From: [Clostridium] symbiosum
Lineage (GTDB): Bacteria > Bacillota > Clostridia > Lachnospirales > Lachnospiraceae
Direction of reading: 5' to 3'
Length of the DNA: 64,000 nt
Assembly: GCA_036419695.1 (NCBI GenBank)
Contig: CP143946.1
Location: 1,730,001 to 1,794,000 of the forward strand
Both the position numbers and the translations under genes were made by a program. How positions within the stretch are numbered: the first letter of the stretch is position 1; the number at the start of each line of letters is the position of its first letter. Under the pieces are notes generated by a model, which was not told the DNA's origin, ran no database searches, and was given only the letters and a program-made list of their open reading frames with translations. Shown in pieces: positions 55,384 through 64,000 of the stretch.

Positions 55384-55412
55384 TTGTTCTTTAAGATGAA
55401 ATCTCCTATAAT
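55384..55412 (+). promoter_or_regulatory. promoter of the class A PBP gene
   Basis: TTGTTC (55384-55389) and TATAAT (55407-55412) are 17 bp apart, 58 bp before the ATG. Confidence 0.75.
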
Positions 55413-55469
55413 GGTAGGAGACATACTCTGCCTGCGGCAGAAATATACTGATGACAAAAGGGGTATGAA

Positions 55470-58208
55470 ATGGAAGGTAGAGAGGAAGGCATACTGGATA
55501 ACACTCAGGAAATTAATACAGAGAATATGCCGGAAAATAAACCGGGTAGCCAGTCTGTAGCTGCTCAGAACCAGCAGACAGAAACTGTTTCGGAAAGCCG
55601 GGCGGTGAATGAATCAGATGACCGGACGGATGACGGACGGGACGGGCAGCCGAAGGGAACTCAGCCGAACGCACCGGCCACTGGCGGACAGCAAAGACAG
55701 AGGAAGAGCAGAAAAGATAAAAAACGGGAGATAAAGCAGCAGAAGAAACTGAAAAAACAGGAAAAAAAGAAAAAAGAGGACAATTCCAGGGGGCTGTGGA
55801 GATATATAAAGATTGTTTTCCGGTCCATGTTCAAGGTCCTGAAAGTCATGTTTATGACGTTGTTCATCATCTGCGTGATAGCCCTGATGGCGGCAGCCGG
55901 AATTGGGGCCTACAAGGTTTATCCGATGTATAAGGAATACAAAGCCCAGGTGGAAGGGATTGTGGAGGCCAGCACGCTTGATACGTTCCGCCTTCAGGAG
56001 GCCAGCTTTATCTATGACGCCAACGGCGAAGTACTGGCGAAGCTGACCGGGGATGAGGATTCCAGTTATCTGCCCTATGAGGAGATACCGGAATATGCGG
56101 TAAACGCATTTATCGCCATTGAGGACAGGACATTCTGGGACAACTCGGGAATCGATATAAAGGGGATTTTCCGTGTCGCCATAAACTATTTTAAGACGGA
56201 AGGGGAAGAAGTGCACGGAGCCAGCACGATCACCCAGCAGCTTGCGAGGAACAGGTTCCTGACAAGGGAAGTCTCCATCGAGCGTAAGGCCAAGGAGATG
56301 CTTGTCGCCATGGATCTGACGAAGAAGTATACAAAGAAACAGATCATGGAATTTTATATTAACGATATCAGCTTTGCCAATACGTATTACGGCCTTCAGG
56401 CGGCGGCAAGGGGATATTTCGGCATGGACGCCGGTGACCTGAGCCTCAGCCAGATTGCCTATCTGTGCGCAATACCGAACTCGCCGTCCTACTATAACCC
56501 GTACAAGCATCCGGAGAACGCGATTAAGAGGAGAGACAAGATCCTGGGCGATATGAAGGACATGGGCTTTATCTCGGAGTCGGAGTACACGGAAGCGCTT
56601 AATGAGACAATCAACGTGCAGAGGCAGAAGACGCCGATGAGAAATTATGAGACGACATATGCCATTGACTGCGCGATCCGCTATCTGATGCGGATGGACG
56701 GATTTGAATTCAAGTATGGTTTCCAGGATAAGGAAAAGTACCTGGAATACAAGAAGCAGTATGAAGAAGTCTATAACCAGGAGAGGGATAACCTCTATAC
56801 CGGCGGTTATACCATTTACACCTCCCTGGATCCCGCCAAGCAGCAGATGCTGCAGGAATCAGTGGACAGTGTCCTGACATTCGACGATGCGGTGGCGGCC
56901 AACGGCATTTATTCCCTTCAGGGAGCGGCGACCGTCGTTGACAACAGCAATAACAAGGTGGTTGCCATTGTAGGCGGCCGCAGCCAGGAGACGGACACTT
57001 ATACATTGAACCGCGCGTTCCAGAGTTTCCGTCAGCCGGGAAGTACCATCAAACCGCTGATCGTCTATGCACCGGCCCTGGAGAACGGATATAAATCCAC
57101 GACCATGGTGAAGAACATCAAGGTGGAGGACGCCAAGAAGAAGGATGCCGTGGTAAAGGATCTGCCCGGTGATATGATGCCTCTGAGGACGGCGCTTGAG
57201 AAGAGCCGGAACGGTGTTGCATGGTATATCTACGACGACATTACACCGGAGCTTGGGATGTCCTATCTCACTCAGATGAGATTTGACAATATCGTTCCCG
57301 ACGACTATTATCCAGCATCAGCTCTCGGCGGATTTACATACGGAGCCACGACGGAGGAGATGGCCGGAGCCTACGCGGCCCTGGCGGACAGCGGACGGTA
57401 TAAGGAACCGACCTGTATCATGAAGCTGATCGACAATACAGGAAAAGATGTTTTTGAAGAATATCCGGTGATCCAGGTTTATCAGGAGAACACGGCCAAT
57501 GTGATGACAGATATTATGAAGGGTGTTATCACAAGGGGGACGGCTGCTTCGATGGGCTGGAGAGGCGATATTGAGGCGGCCGGTAAGACCGGTACGACCA
57601 ACAGCAGTAAGGACGGCTGGTTCTGCGGCATGACGCCGTATTATACGATTTCCGTATGGGTTGGCTACGACCAGCCGAAGATGCTGTCGAACCTTTACGG
57701 AGCCACTTATCCGGCATCCATATGGAAGAAAGCGATGGTGCAGCTGGTGGACGGCCTGGAGCCGGCGTCATTTACAAAGCCGGGACCGGAGACCGGAATC
57801 GGGGACGGCAGTGAATATCTGCCGGGCCGTGATGATGACGAGATGCTCTCCGAGGGGTACACGGTAGGCGATTTCCGAAAGGATCACGCTTTGGCCGATG
57901 CGGCACAGGAACTGATCGATCAGATGAGAAAATCGGGCTCCAGCACAAGAAAACAGCTCAAGGGTGAGGCCGAAGCCCTTATTAACCAGATTACGGGAAC
58001 CACGCTGAGAAGCAGGATGAAGGGTATTCTGAATTCATCAGGCAGCTCGGGAGCAGTGGCTGCGCCACCGCCTGTCCTGCCTCAGGTCGAGGTACCGACA
58101 CAGGAGGAAGCGCCGCCAGAGACGGTTCCGTCCGGTCCGGGAAGCGATACCAGCAACAAGGGGAGACAGGATATACCGCAGGGGCCTGCGATGGAGATTG
58201 TAGAATAA
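55470..58208 (+). CDS. class A penicillin-binding protein (PBP1A-like)
   Basis: The protein has 912 residues. A long charged cytoplasmic tail (1-115, rich in Lys/Gln) precedes one membrane helix (about 122-145). The GT51 transglycosylase domain shows AIEDRTFWDNSGID and GASTITQQLARN. The transpeptidase domain shows the active serine in RQPGSTIKPL (near 527), KSRNGVAWY (SxN) and AAGKTGTTN (near 705). The C-terminus is low-complexity and Pro-rich. It polymerises and cross-links peptidoglycan outside the membrane. The lysine-rich tail is longer than usual. Confidence 0.94.
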   Translation: MEGREEGILDNTQEINTENMPENKPGSQSVAAQNQQTETVSESRAVNESDDRTDDGRDGQPKGTQPNAPATGGQQRQRKSRKDKKREIKQQKKLKKQEKKKKEDNSRGLWRYIKIVFRSMFKVLKVMFMTLFIICVIALMAAAGIGAYKVYPMYKEYKAQVEGIVEASTLDTFRLQEASFIYDANGEVLAKLTGDEDSSYLPYEEIPEYAVNAFIAIEDRTFWDNSGIDIKGIFRVAINYFKTEGEEVHGASTITQQLARNRFLTREVSIERKAKEMLVAMDLTKKYTKKQIMEFYINDISFANTYYGLQAAARGYFGMDAGDLSLSQIAYLCAIPNSPSYYNPYKHPENAIKRRDKILGDMKDMGFISESEYTEALNETINVQRQKTPMRNYETTYAIDCAIRYLMRMDGFEFKYGFQDKEKYLEYKKQYEEVYNQERDNLYTGGYTIYTSLDPAKQQMLQESVDSVLTFDDAVAANGIYSLQGAATVVDNSNNKVVAIVGGRSQETDTYTLNRAFQSFRQPGSTIKPLIVYAPALENGYKSTTMVKNIKVEDAKKKDAVVKDLPGDMMPLRTALEKSRNGVAWYIYDDITPELGMSYLTQMRFDNIVPDDYYPASALGGFTYGATTEEMAGAYAALADSGRYKEPTCIMKLIDNTGKDVFEEYPVIQVYQENTANVMTDIMKGVITRGTAASMGWRGDIEAAGKTGTTNSSKDGWFCGMTPYYTISVWVGYDQPKMLSNLYGATYPASIWKKAMVQLVDGLEPASFTKPGPETGIGDGSEYLPGRDDDEMLSEGYTVGDFRKDHALADAAQELIDQMRKSGSSTRKQLKGEAEALINQITGTTLRSRMKGILNSSGSSGAVAAPPPVLPQVEVPTQEEAPPETVPSGPGSDTSNKGRQDIPQGPAMEIVE

Positions 58209-58223
58209 AGAGGAGAGGTTATT

Positions 58224-58610
58224 TTGAAAATACAGCAGTCAGCAGAAGATTACCTGGAGACAATACTTGTTTTGAGCAGGCGCAAACCGATGATACGTTC
58301 CATCGATATTGTGAATGAACTGGGATATTCCAAACCCAGCGTCAGCATTGCGATGAAAAACCTGAGGGAGAATGGTTACATCTCCATGGATCATGAGGGA
58401 TATATCACGCTGGAGCCTTCCGGCCGTGAGATCGCCAAGACGATTTACGAGCGTCATACGATGCTCACCGATCTGCTCGTGGCGCTCGGGGTGAGCAGGG
58501 AGACGGCGGTCGAGGATGCCTGCAGGATTGAACATGTTGTAAGCTCGGAGAGCTTCGCGGCAATCAAAAAGCATGTGACGGAGAAAACAAATCCCGTCAA
58601 TGGGAAATAA
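58224..58610 (+). CDS. DtxR/MntR-family metal-dependent regulator
   Basis: The protein has 128 residues, starting at TTG 58224 with AGAGGAGAGG before it. The winged helix is AEDYLETILVLSRRKPMIRSIDIVNELGYSKPSVSIAMKNLRENGYI. The dimerisation and metal-binding part includes YERHTMLTDLLVALGV and DACRIEHVVSSESFAAIKKHV, with the E/H residues that bind Mn2+ or Fe2+ in MntR. There is no C-terminal SH3 domain. It may control Mn/Fe uptake elsewhere. It lies 15 bp after the PBP gene and probably shares its transcript. Confidence 0.9.
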   Translation: MKIQQSAEDYLETILVLSRRKPMIRSIDIVNELGYSKPSVSIAMKNLRENGYISMDHEGYITLEPSGREIAKTIYERHTMLTDLLVALGVSRETAVEDACRIEHVVSSESFAAIKKHVTEKTNPVNGK

Positions 58611-58611
58611 A

Positions 58612-58657
58612 AAAACGGACAGAACCCTGATTATATCAGCGGTTCTGTCCGTTTTTT
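58612..58657 (+). terminator. terminator after the DtxR-type gene
   Basis: AAAACGGACAGAACC pairs with GGTTCTGTCCGTTTT and ends in six T. The complementary strand also carries an A/T-rich flank, so it may serve the convergent DUF4397 gene. Confidence 0.92.
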
Positions 58658-58712
58658 ATTGAAGGTGGGAACCTGTTTCCGAAGTGCGCCCACGCTGGGC
58701 GTGGCTGGCATT

Positions 58713-59324
58713 TCAGGCGGTTATGATCTGTACGGAGAAGTTGTTTACCGTTCCAAGGATCGCCATCGTATAGCTGCTGCCGCCGCGGAACTGAACACCC
58801 GTGTCGATAATCGGAACGCCCGGGTTCGTTCTTCTGTAAATGGTCAGCCGGTACACGCCCGGAATGATGTGAAGGTATCTTGTATAATTCATGTAGTCCA
58901 GATTAGACACGACGAGGCGCCCGTTTAAGTAAATGTCGAGGGGTTCACGGATGGCTGCCGCATTGTAGAACCGTACATGGGCAATATCGGAGGTCGTGGA
59001 GAAGAATGGAGAGAGTGTGCCCCAGGTCCAGAGGATTCCTGTCGGAGAGTTTGGCCATACCACCGTGCCGGTACAGTTGATGCATCCCTGATTGTTGTTG
59101 GAGGGGAGAGAAGGAGTTACAGGGCCGATGGGACCAAAACCGGGAGTAGCCGGAACGTCGTTGCCATTACCGGGAAGAGAAGGGGCAGGCGTGCCTTCCG
59201 GACCGAAACCGGGAGTGGCCGGAACGTCATTTGCATTTCCGTTGTCGGGAACAGAAGGAGTAACGGGACCTTCCGGGCCGAAGCCGGGGGTTGCAGTCGT
59301 ATCGTCATAGTTGTAGGTTTCCAT
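58713..59324 (-). CDS. DUF4397 protein with Pro/Gly-rich N-terminal repeats
   Basis: The protein has 203 residues. The first 75 residues hold three imperfect copies of a unit built on ATPGFGPxGPxTPSxP joined by NGN-rich linkers. A DUF4397 beta-sandwich follows (about 110-203: AHVRFYNAAAIREPLDIYLNGRLVVSNLDYMNYTRYLHIIPGVYRLTIYR). No signal peptide is visible. DUF4397 proteins in Clostridia are thought to be surface or spore-coat related; the function is unknown. The repeat unit is 60-75 bp at DNA level and could vary in copy number. Confidence 0.82.
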   Translation of the reverse strand: METYNYDDTTATPGFGPEGPVTPSVPDNGNANDVPATPGFGPEGTPAPSLPGNGNDVPATPGFGPIGPVTPSLPSNNNQGCINCTGTVVWPNSPTGILWTWGTLSPFFSTTSDIAHVRFYNAAAIREPLDIYLNGRLVVSNLDYMNYTRYLHIIPGVYRLTIYRRTNPGVPIIDTGVQFRGGSSYTMAILGTVNNFSVQIITA

Positions 59325-59525
59325 ATATCTGATACCTCGCTTGTTTTTTATATATTATTATATGGAAGGAAGAGAGATAAGTTCACAGGAAGCAGGAAAA
59401 AAGAGAGGCAAAAAGAGAAAGAGATTTCTATTGAAACAAAAGCTCAGATCATATATAATTATGTACTATAATGTCTGGTTATATCAGATATAGCTTATAA
59501 TTACAAAATAAACAGGGGGATTTCC

Positions 59526-60809
59526 ATGAGTCAGAGTGAAAATAAGGGAAGAGCGTCGGCGCTTCTTCCTATTATCGTGTTTCTACTAATTTTTCTTGGA
59601 TCAGGTTTTATTACAGGCGACTTTTACAGCATGCCTGCGATTGTAGCATTTTTAATAGCGCTGGTGGTGGCCTTTGCCCAGAACCGCAGCCTCAAATTTT
59701 CCGAAAAAATCAAGCTGGCGGCAGCGGGAGTCGGGGATGAGAACATTATTACGATGTGCCTGATTTTCCTTGCGGCAGGCGCCTTCTCCGGTTCGGTCAA
59801 GGCGGCGGGCGGTGTGGAGAGCACCGTATCACTGGGATTATCTATCATGCCGTCCGGAATGGCAGTGGCGGGCCTTTTTGTCATCGCCTGCTTTATTTCC
59901 ATTTCCATGGGTACGTCTGTGGGAACAATCACGGCGCTTGGGCCTATTGCCGTGGGAATCAGCGATAAGACCGGTTTTTCACTGGCGCTCTGCGCGGGAG
60001 CGGTAGTCGGCGGAGCGATGTTCGGTGACAATCTTTCCATGATTTCGGACACGACGATTGCGGCTGTTAAAACACAGGGCTGCGAGATGAAGGACAAGTT
60101 CCGCGAGAACTTCATGATCGTGCTTCCGGCAGCGGTGGTGACCGTGATTATTTTCCTTGTATTGGCGGGGAAATCGGAGTATGACGTGGGCGCTCTTTCT
60201 TACAACATATTTAAGGTTCTTCCATATCTGGTGGTGCTCATAGGCGCCCTGGCCGGAATTAATGTTTTTATTGTGCTGATATCGGGAACCGTGCTGTCTC
60301 TTATTGTGGGACTGGCTACCGGTGCTTTCGGACCGGCGGAAATGTTTGTCCATGTCGGTGACGGAATCATGGGAATGTATGATATTACCGTTATTTCCAT
60401 GATCGTGGCCTGTATTGTGGCCCTGGTGAAGGAATACGGAGGCATTGATTTTGTGCTTTCTGTCATTCGTAAGAGGATTAACAGCGAGAAGGGCGGAGAG
60501 CTGGGGATTGCCGCGCTGTCGCTTCTGGTCGATATGTGTACGGCCAACAATACGGTTGCCATTGTAATGGCAGGCCCGATTGCAAAGGAAATCAGCAATG
60601 ACTTCGGTGTGACGCCGAGGCGTTCGGCATCCCTCCTGGATATGTTCAGCTCCATGGGACAGGGACTGATTCCTTACGGCGCGCAGCTTCTGGCTGCAGC
60701 CAGCCTGACGGGGCTTACTCCGTTTGACATTATACCATACTGTTTTTATCCGATACTAATGGGAGTCAGCGGACTGGTTTTCATTTTTATAAAGAAAAGA
60801 CAGCAGTGA
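59526..60809 (+). CDS. NhaC-family Na+/H+ antiporter
   Basis: The protein has 427 residues and about 11-12 membrane helices. Family blocks are GTSVGTITALGPIAVGI, GAVVGGAMFGDNLSMISDTTIAA (acidic residues in the transport path) and LVDMCTANNTVAIVMAGPIAKEIS. It exchanges Na+ for protons or acts on amino-acid/malate ions in some relatives. AGGGGGAT precedes the ATG. It is followed after 39 bp by a Na+-dependent symporter gene, so the two may form a sodium cycle. Confidence 0.9.
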   Translation: MSQSENKGRASALLPIIVFLLIFLGSGFITGDFYSMPAIVAFLIALVVAFAQNRSLKFSEKIKLAAAGVGDENIITMCLIFLAAGAFSGSVKAAGGVESTVSLGLSIMPSGMAVAGLFVIACFISISMGTSVGTITALGPIAVGISDKTGFSLALCAGAVVGGAMFGDNLSMISDTTIAAVKTQGCEMKDKFRENFMIVLPAAVVTVIIFLVLAGKSEYDVGALSYNIFKVLPYLVVLIGALAGINVFIVLISGTVLSLIVGLATGAFGPAEMFVHVGDGIMGMYDITVISMIVACIVALVKEYGGIDFVLSVIRKRINSEKGGELGIAALSLLVDMCTANNTVAIVMAGPIAKEISNDFGVTPRRSASLLDMFSSMGQGLIPYGAQLLAAASLTGLTPFDIIPYCFYPILMGVSGLVFIFIKKRQQ

Positions 60810-60848
60810 TGGAATGCGATTAACTGAGAAAGTAAGAGGACACAATTT

Positions 60849-62174
60849 ATGAATACGAGAAATCAATGGGCCAGCAAGCTCGGCTTTATCATGGCGACGG
60901 CAGGCGCGGCCATCGGCCTTGGAAATCTGTGGAAATTCCCCTATCTGATGGGGAGAAACGGCGGATTCCCATTCCTTGTCGCCTACCTGGCCTTTATTGT
61001 AATCCTGGGGCTGCCGGTCATGATGACGGAGATGTCCCTGGGCAGAAAGACGCGCCATGATCCGGTGCAGGCCTATGCCGATATCGATCCCCATGCCAGA
61101 ATTGTAGGGATCTTCGGCACCCTGGCGGCGTTTATCATTTTAAGCTATTACAGCGTTATCGGAGGCTGGATTATCAAGTATATTATCAGCTACGGAACAA
61201 CGCTTGCGGCTCCGGCCGATTTTACCGCGTTTATCAGTACCGAGGAGCCGGTTATCTGGCACTTTGTCTTTATGGCGATCACGACGGCAATTTGTTTCTT
61301 TGGCATCAGCGGCATTGAGAAGGCCAGCAAGTTTATGATGCCCCTGCTGTTTGTGCTTCTGCTCATCATCATTGTAAGAAGCGTGACGCTTCCGGGAGCA
61401 TCGGAAGGCCTTAAATTTATCTTTTCCCCGGAGGGCTCCGGATTCAGTTTAAGTTCGGTCAGCGCCGCTCTGGGACAGGTTTTCTATTCCCTCAGCCTGT
61501 GTATGGGCATTACCATCACATACGGCAGTTATCTGAGCGAGAAAGAGAATATCCCGAGAAGCTGTCTTTCCGTTGCCGGCCTTGATACGGCGATTGCCAT
61601 CCTGGCAGGAGTCGCCATCTTCCCGGCCGTATTTTCCTTCCATCTGGAACCGACGCAGGGCCCGGGACTGATCTTTGGAACGCTGCCGATGGTATTTGCC
61701 GAGATAAAAGGCGGCCCTCTGTTTGCTTTCCTGTTCTTTGCCCTCGTATTCTTCGCGGCGGTGACGAGTGCCATTGCCCTCTTGGAGGTGCCGGTATCCT
61801 TTGCAATCGACACACTGAAGTGGTCACGGCGCAAGGCGACCCTTGTGATAGGAAGCGCTATTTTCCTTCTGGGAATCCCCAGCGCGCTTTCCTTCGGAAT
61901 GCTTGGGGACGTCACAATCCTGAAATACAGTGTCTTCGATTTTATCGGAGTGATTACGGATAACATCCTGCTTCCGCTGGGCGGACTGACGATGTGTTAC
62001 TATGTGGGCTGGAAGTGGCATCCCGAGTATCTGATCAGTGAGATAGAGAGGGACGGCGTTCCATTCAGGCTGAAAAAGCTCTGGATTATCGCAATTCGTT
62101 TCATTACACCAATTTTGGTTGGTATTGTTACTTTAACAGGTTTCTGGCAGATTTATTTAGTCATATTTAAATAA
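60849..62174 (+). CDS. sodium-dependent transporter of the SNF (NSS) family
   Basis: The protein has 441 residues and about 11-12 membrane helices, the LeuT-like bacterial length. The opening GFIMATAGAAIGLGNLWKFPYLMGRNGGFPFLVAYL contains the Na+-site and substrate-site residues of helix 1 and the RFP-like WKFP motif. It most likely imports an amino acid with Na+. It is co-oriented with the NhaC gene upstream, which may supply the sodium gradient. Confidence 0.93.
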   Translation: MNTRNQWASKLGFIMATAGAAIGLGNLWKFPYLMGRNGGFPFLVAYLAFIVILGLPVMMTEMSLGRKTRHDPVQAYADIDPHARIVGIFGTLAAFIILSYYSVIGGWIIKYIISYGTTLAAPADFTAFISTEEPVIWHFVFMAITTAICFFGISGIEKASKFMMPLLFVLLLIIIVRSVTLPGASEGLKFIFSPEGSGFSLSSVSAALGQVFYSLSLCMGITITYGSYLSEKENIPRSCLSVAGLDTAIAILAGVAIFPAVFSFHLEPTQGPGLIFGTLPMVFAEIKGGPLFAFLFFALVFFAAVTSAIALLEVPVSFAIDTLKWSRRKATLVIGSAIFLLGIPSALSFGMLGDVTILKYSVFDFIGVITDNILLPLGGLTMCYYVGWKWHPEYLISEIERDGVPFRLKKLWIIAIRFITPILVGIVTLTGFWQIYLVIFK

Positions 62175-62267
62175 AAACCAGGGCCGAAAACGCGTGAAAT
62201 GACAAAAAAACCCAGGAACCGCAAGGCTTTTCCGGGACAAGCCTGTCGAATGCAGACTGCTGTAAGG

Positions 62268-62296
62268 TTGACAAAATACGAAAATGGGCTTATAAT
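62268..62296 (+). promoter_or_regulatory. consensus promoter of the DUF6465 gene
   Basis: TTGACA (62268-62273) and TATAAT (62291-62296) are both perfect and 17 bp apart, suggesting strong constitutive expression. Confidence 0.88.
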
Positions 62297-62373
62297 TCCC
62301 TCAATCGACAACAACAGATTAAAGCATCAGAGCAGTTGGGTTTTATCAGAGTTGATTTGAGGAGGAAAAGCAG

Positions 62374-62865
62374 ATGGCAGCAACAAAGAAAACTGAGACA
62401 AAGGCAGCAGTTGTAAAAGAAACTGCAAAACCTGTGGCTGAAGTGAAGGCAGCAGCACCGGCAGTACCTGAGATGAAGGAAGAAGCTAAGAAAGAAGTTG
62501 AGAAGACTCCGGAAACGAAGGCGGAGGCACCAGAGAAAGAGGCTGCACCAAAGAAGGTAGCTGCACCGAAAAAGGAAGCCGCTCCGAAGAAAGAGGCTGC
62601 ACCGAAGAAAGAAGCCACGGCTAAGAAGGCTCCGGCCAAGAAAGCCCCGGTAAAGAAGGAAGTAAAAACCGCTGTATACATACAGTACGCCGGAAAAGAG
62701 GCAGAGGTGGAGAAGCTTATCGCAGCAGCGAAGAAAGCATATGTAGCCGCAGGACATAAAGAGGCAGATATCAAAACGGTTGAAATTTATGTGAAACCGG
62801 AAGAGAATGCTGCTTACTATGTAATCAACGGCGAAGGCTCCGACGGATACAAAATTGTTTACTAA
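62374..62865 (+). CDS. DUF6465 protein with Lys/Ala/Pro-rich histone-like tail
   Basis: The protein has 163 residues. Residues 1-95 are a Lys/Ala/Pro/Glu low-complexity tail with repeated APKKEAAPKK units, like bacterial histone-H1-like proteins. Residues about 98-163 form the conserved DUF6465 domain (VYIQYAGKEAEVEKLIAAAKKAY ... KTVEIYVKPEENAAYYVING). TGAGGAGG precedes the ATG. The function is unknown; nucleic-acid or polyanion binding through the tail is a guess. The perfect promoter suggests an abundant protein. Confidence 0.85.
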   Translation: MAATKKTETKAAVVKETAKPVAEVKAAAPAVPEMKEEAKKEVEKTPETKAEAPEKEAAPKKVAAPKKEAAPKKEAAPKKEATAKKAPAKKAPVKKEVKTAVYIQYAGKEAEVEKLIAAAKKAYVAAGHKEADIKTVEIYVKPEENAAYYVINGEGSDGYKIVY

Positions 62866-62909
62866 TGGGATACCGATAGAATACCGACATAGATGGACTT
62901 GAATAGATG

Positions 62910-62955
62910 ATAAGCGCCGTTTTGCATGATGCAGACGGCGCTTATTATTATTTTT
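62910..62955 (+). terminator. terminator of the DUF6465 gene
   Basis: ATAAGCGCCGT pairs with ACGGCGCTTAT across a loop and is followed by a T-rich run. Confidence 0.9.
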
Positions 62956-63049
62956 CCATTGAGAGCGGCGGCCGGTACCCGGCCAGACTTTCTGCGGCCT
63001 CTGTTTCCGGGGAGCGGGGGGGTGTTCTGTGCCCGCAGCGGTCCGATTC

Positions 63050-63802
63050 TCAGTCCAGCAGTTCCACATAGGCCTTCAGATAGTCAATTCGTTTTTTCCC
63101 TATCGTCTCACTCAGGAGAAAATTGGCCAGAAGAATTCCTGTGTTATGTTTCTGCTGAAGGATTTCAAGCTTTTCGGAAATGTTGTTTCTATAGTTTTCA
63201 GAGGCAATTTCCTCTATCAGGAAGACGGCAAAGCGGCCGTCTTTTTCCTTTTGCCAGACCAGCTCGTCATCCTCCTCCGCTTCGGATACAATAATTCCCC
63301 TGATATCATTTTTATCGTGATCCGGGTCATGGGAATCCATGCAGCGGACATAGAGCGAAGGATTGCGGGTATACCGTATTAATTTATTGCGGTCACTGTA
63401 CTCAAATCGGACAACCGTGTCAAAGGGAACGCTCTCGTACGTGTAATCCACTGTTTTTAAATCGTGGATGCTTTTAATATGTTCACTTTTTAAGCAGGCG
63501 GATTCATACATTGCCGTATACATTCTAATCTTTTCCTCCAGGGTTTCCCTGACGGAGGAGAGGACCTTATCATAATCTTCGAGGCCAAACTGATTAAACC
63601 GCCCCATCTGCCGTACCGGCATTCCAAGATTCCTGTAAAATGCGATCTCCGCGATATTCGTCAAATCCTTGACCGTGTACTGCCTGTAATTATTGTCGGC
63701 TTTCTCAACGCTGAAAATCCCCTTGTCCTGCCAGAAGCGCAGGGTGGATTCCGGGATGTCCAGGAGGCGTGAGACTTCGCCGATGGAGAGAAGTTTTTCC
63801 AT
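63050..63802 (-). CDS. MerR-family transcriptional regulator
   Basis: The protein has 250 residues. The MerR winged helix (LLSIGEVSRLLDIPESTLRFWQDKGIFSVEKADNNYRQY) is followed by the helix pair NIAEIAFYRNLGMPVRQM, a coiled coil (about 75-105) and a C-terminal part of about 140 residues without a clear drug-binding family match. The ligand is unknown. Its 5' end faces cloverleaf copy E only 28 bp away, so the promoter must lie next to or inside that element. Confidence 0.88.
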   Translation of the reverse strand: MEKLLSIGEVSRLLDIPESTLRFWQDKGIFSVEKADNNYRQYTVKDLTNIAEIAFYRNLGMPVRQMGRFNQFGLEDYDKVLSSVRETLEEKIRMYTAMYESACLKSEHIKSIHDLKTVDYTYESVPFDTVVRFEYSDRNKLIRYTRNPSLYVRCMDSHDPDHDKNDIRGIIVSEAEEDDELVWQKEKDGRFAVFLIEEIASENYRNNISEKLEILQQKHNTGILLANFLLSETIGKKRIDYLKAYVELLD

Positions 63803-63829
63803 AGAGGGGTCCTTTCTGTGTGTGGGGTG

Positions 63830-64000
63830 AAAAATTAGGACGCCGCCGGGACGGCCGGGGTTCGGGATGGTGAGAGGGGTGTGAGCCTTCAGTCCCGGTT
63901 TACAGGTTATTGCGGGTGGGGAATCAGGGCAGAAAAAGTTCCTGCGGGAAACGCTTGCGCTCTTTGGAGTACATAGTGGTACTAACCTCGGAAAGACCTC
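63830..64000 (+). mobile_element. cloverleaf palindromic element, copy E (cut by the window end)
   Basis: The left part matches copies B and D: GACGCCGCCGGGACGG, then CCGGGGTTCGGGATGG, GAGCCTTCAGTCCCGG, GTGGGGAATCAGGGCAGAAA and AACGCTTGCGCTCTTTGGAG. The first 13-bp terminal repeat is degenerate here. The element continues past base 64000. The minus-strand MerR gene starts just to its left. Confidence 0.85.

Noticed and set aside
59090..59310. Repeats in the DUF4397 gene considered as a CRISPR array
   Set aside because: They are in-frame coding repeats with no unique spacers of constant length, and no cas genes are nearby.
62400..62660. Lys/Ala repeats of the DUF6465 gene considered as tandem DNA repeats of mobile origin
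   Set aside because: They are low-complexity codons of a histone-like tail in an intact gene with its own promoter and terminator.

Overview
The window looks like chromosome from a mid-GC anaerobic Firmicute, most likely a gut Lachnospiraceae of the Clostridium symbiosum/Enterocloster type. This rests on the Clostridia-type 23S rRNA, a YtaF sporulation membrane protein, YesM/AraC two-component genes, an anaerobic GlpA/GlpB-like operon, a clostridial cellulose-type exopolysaccharide locus and a DUF6465 protein. The species name is inference. No phage, insertion sequence with a transposase, or CRISPR array is visible.

Layout. 1-3609: the end of an rRNA operon (16S-23S spacer, 23S, tRNA-Pro, tRNA-Gly, terminator) with no 5S gene behind the 23S. 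3.8-6.2 kb: an SPFH/zinc-ribbon envelope-stress-like operon. 6.5-9.6 kb (minus): a three-gene anaerobic glycerol-3-phosphate-dehydrogenase-like operon. 9.9-11.9 kb (minus): GNAT and flavin split-barrel genes and an enoyl-CoA hydratase. 12.3-15.4 kb: a YARHG lipoprotein and small minus-strand genes. 15.8-27.4 kb: a sugar system with an RbsA/RbsC-type ABC importer, a binding protein made of two nearly identical fused copies, lyxose/mannose-isomerase-type, aldose-epimerase-like and PfkB enzymes, then a response regulator, a histidine kinase with almost no outside sensor, and an RbsA-like protein that has lost its ATPase motifs. 27.6-30.3 kb: two flavin split-barrel proteins (one with a ferredoxin tail), a macrodomain-type sirtuin (SirTM) and its zinc macrodomain. 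30.5-33.0 kb: a double-GntR regulator divergent from an orphan DUF692 (MNIO) enzyme. 33.2-42.2 kb: a c-di-GMP-responsive acetylated cellulose-like polysaccharide operon (VTC, DUF4956, frameshifted CotH, BcsA-like synthase with PilZ, MBOAT, AlgX-like, GH5). 42.3-51.2 kb: a ComEC-like hydrolase, rpsB-tsf and an oligopeptide ABC importer. 52-64 kb: Ca2+ P-type ATPase, YtaF, class A PBP, DtxR-type regulator, DUF4397 surface-type protein, NhaC antiporter, SNF-family transporter, DUF6465 protein and a MerR regulator.

The most unusual content is not coding. A family of 0.6-0.8 kb nested palindromes (here called the cloverleaf element) occurs four times: one complete copy (13809-14591), one with a reduced third arm (51290-51909), one truncated remnant (6355-6478) and one cut by the window end (63830-64000). 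Each full copy has 13-bp terminal inverted repeats enclosing three successive long hairpins whose stems are kept although their sequence changes. Copies sit at gene 3' ends, and one supplies the stop codon of its neighbour. A second, smaller hairpin repeat occurs three times next to terminators. I know of no described family matching the large element, but this could only be settled by database search.
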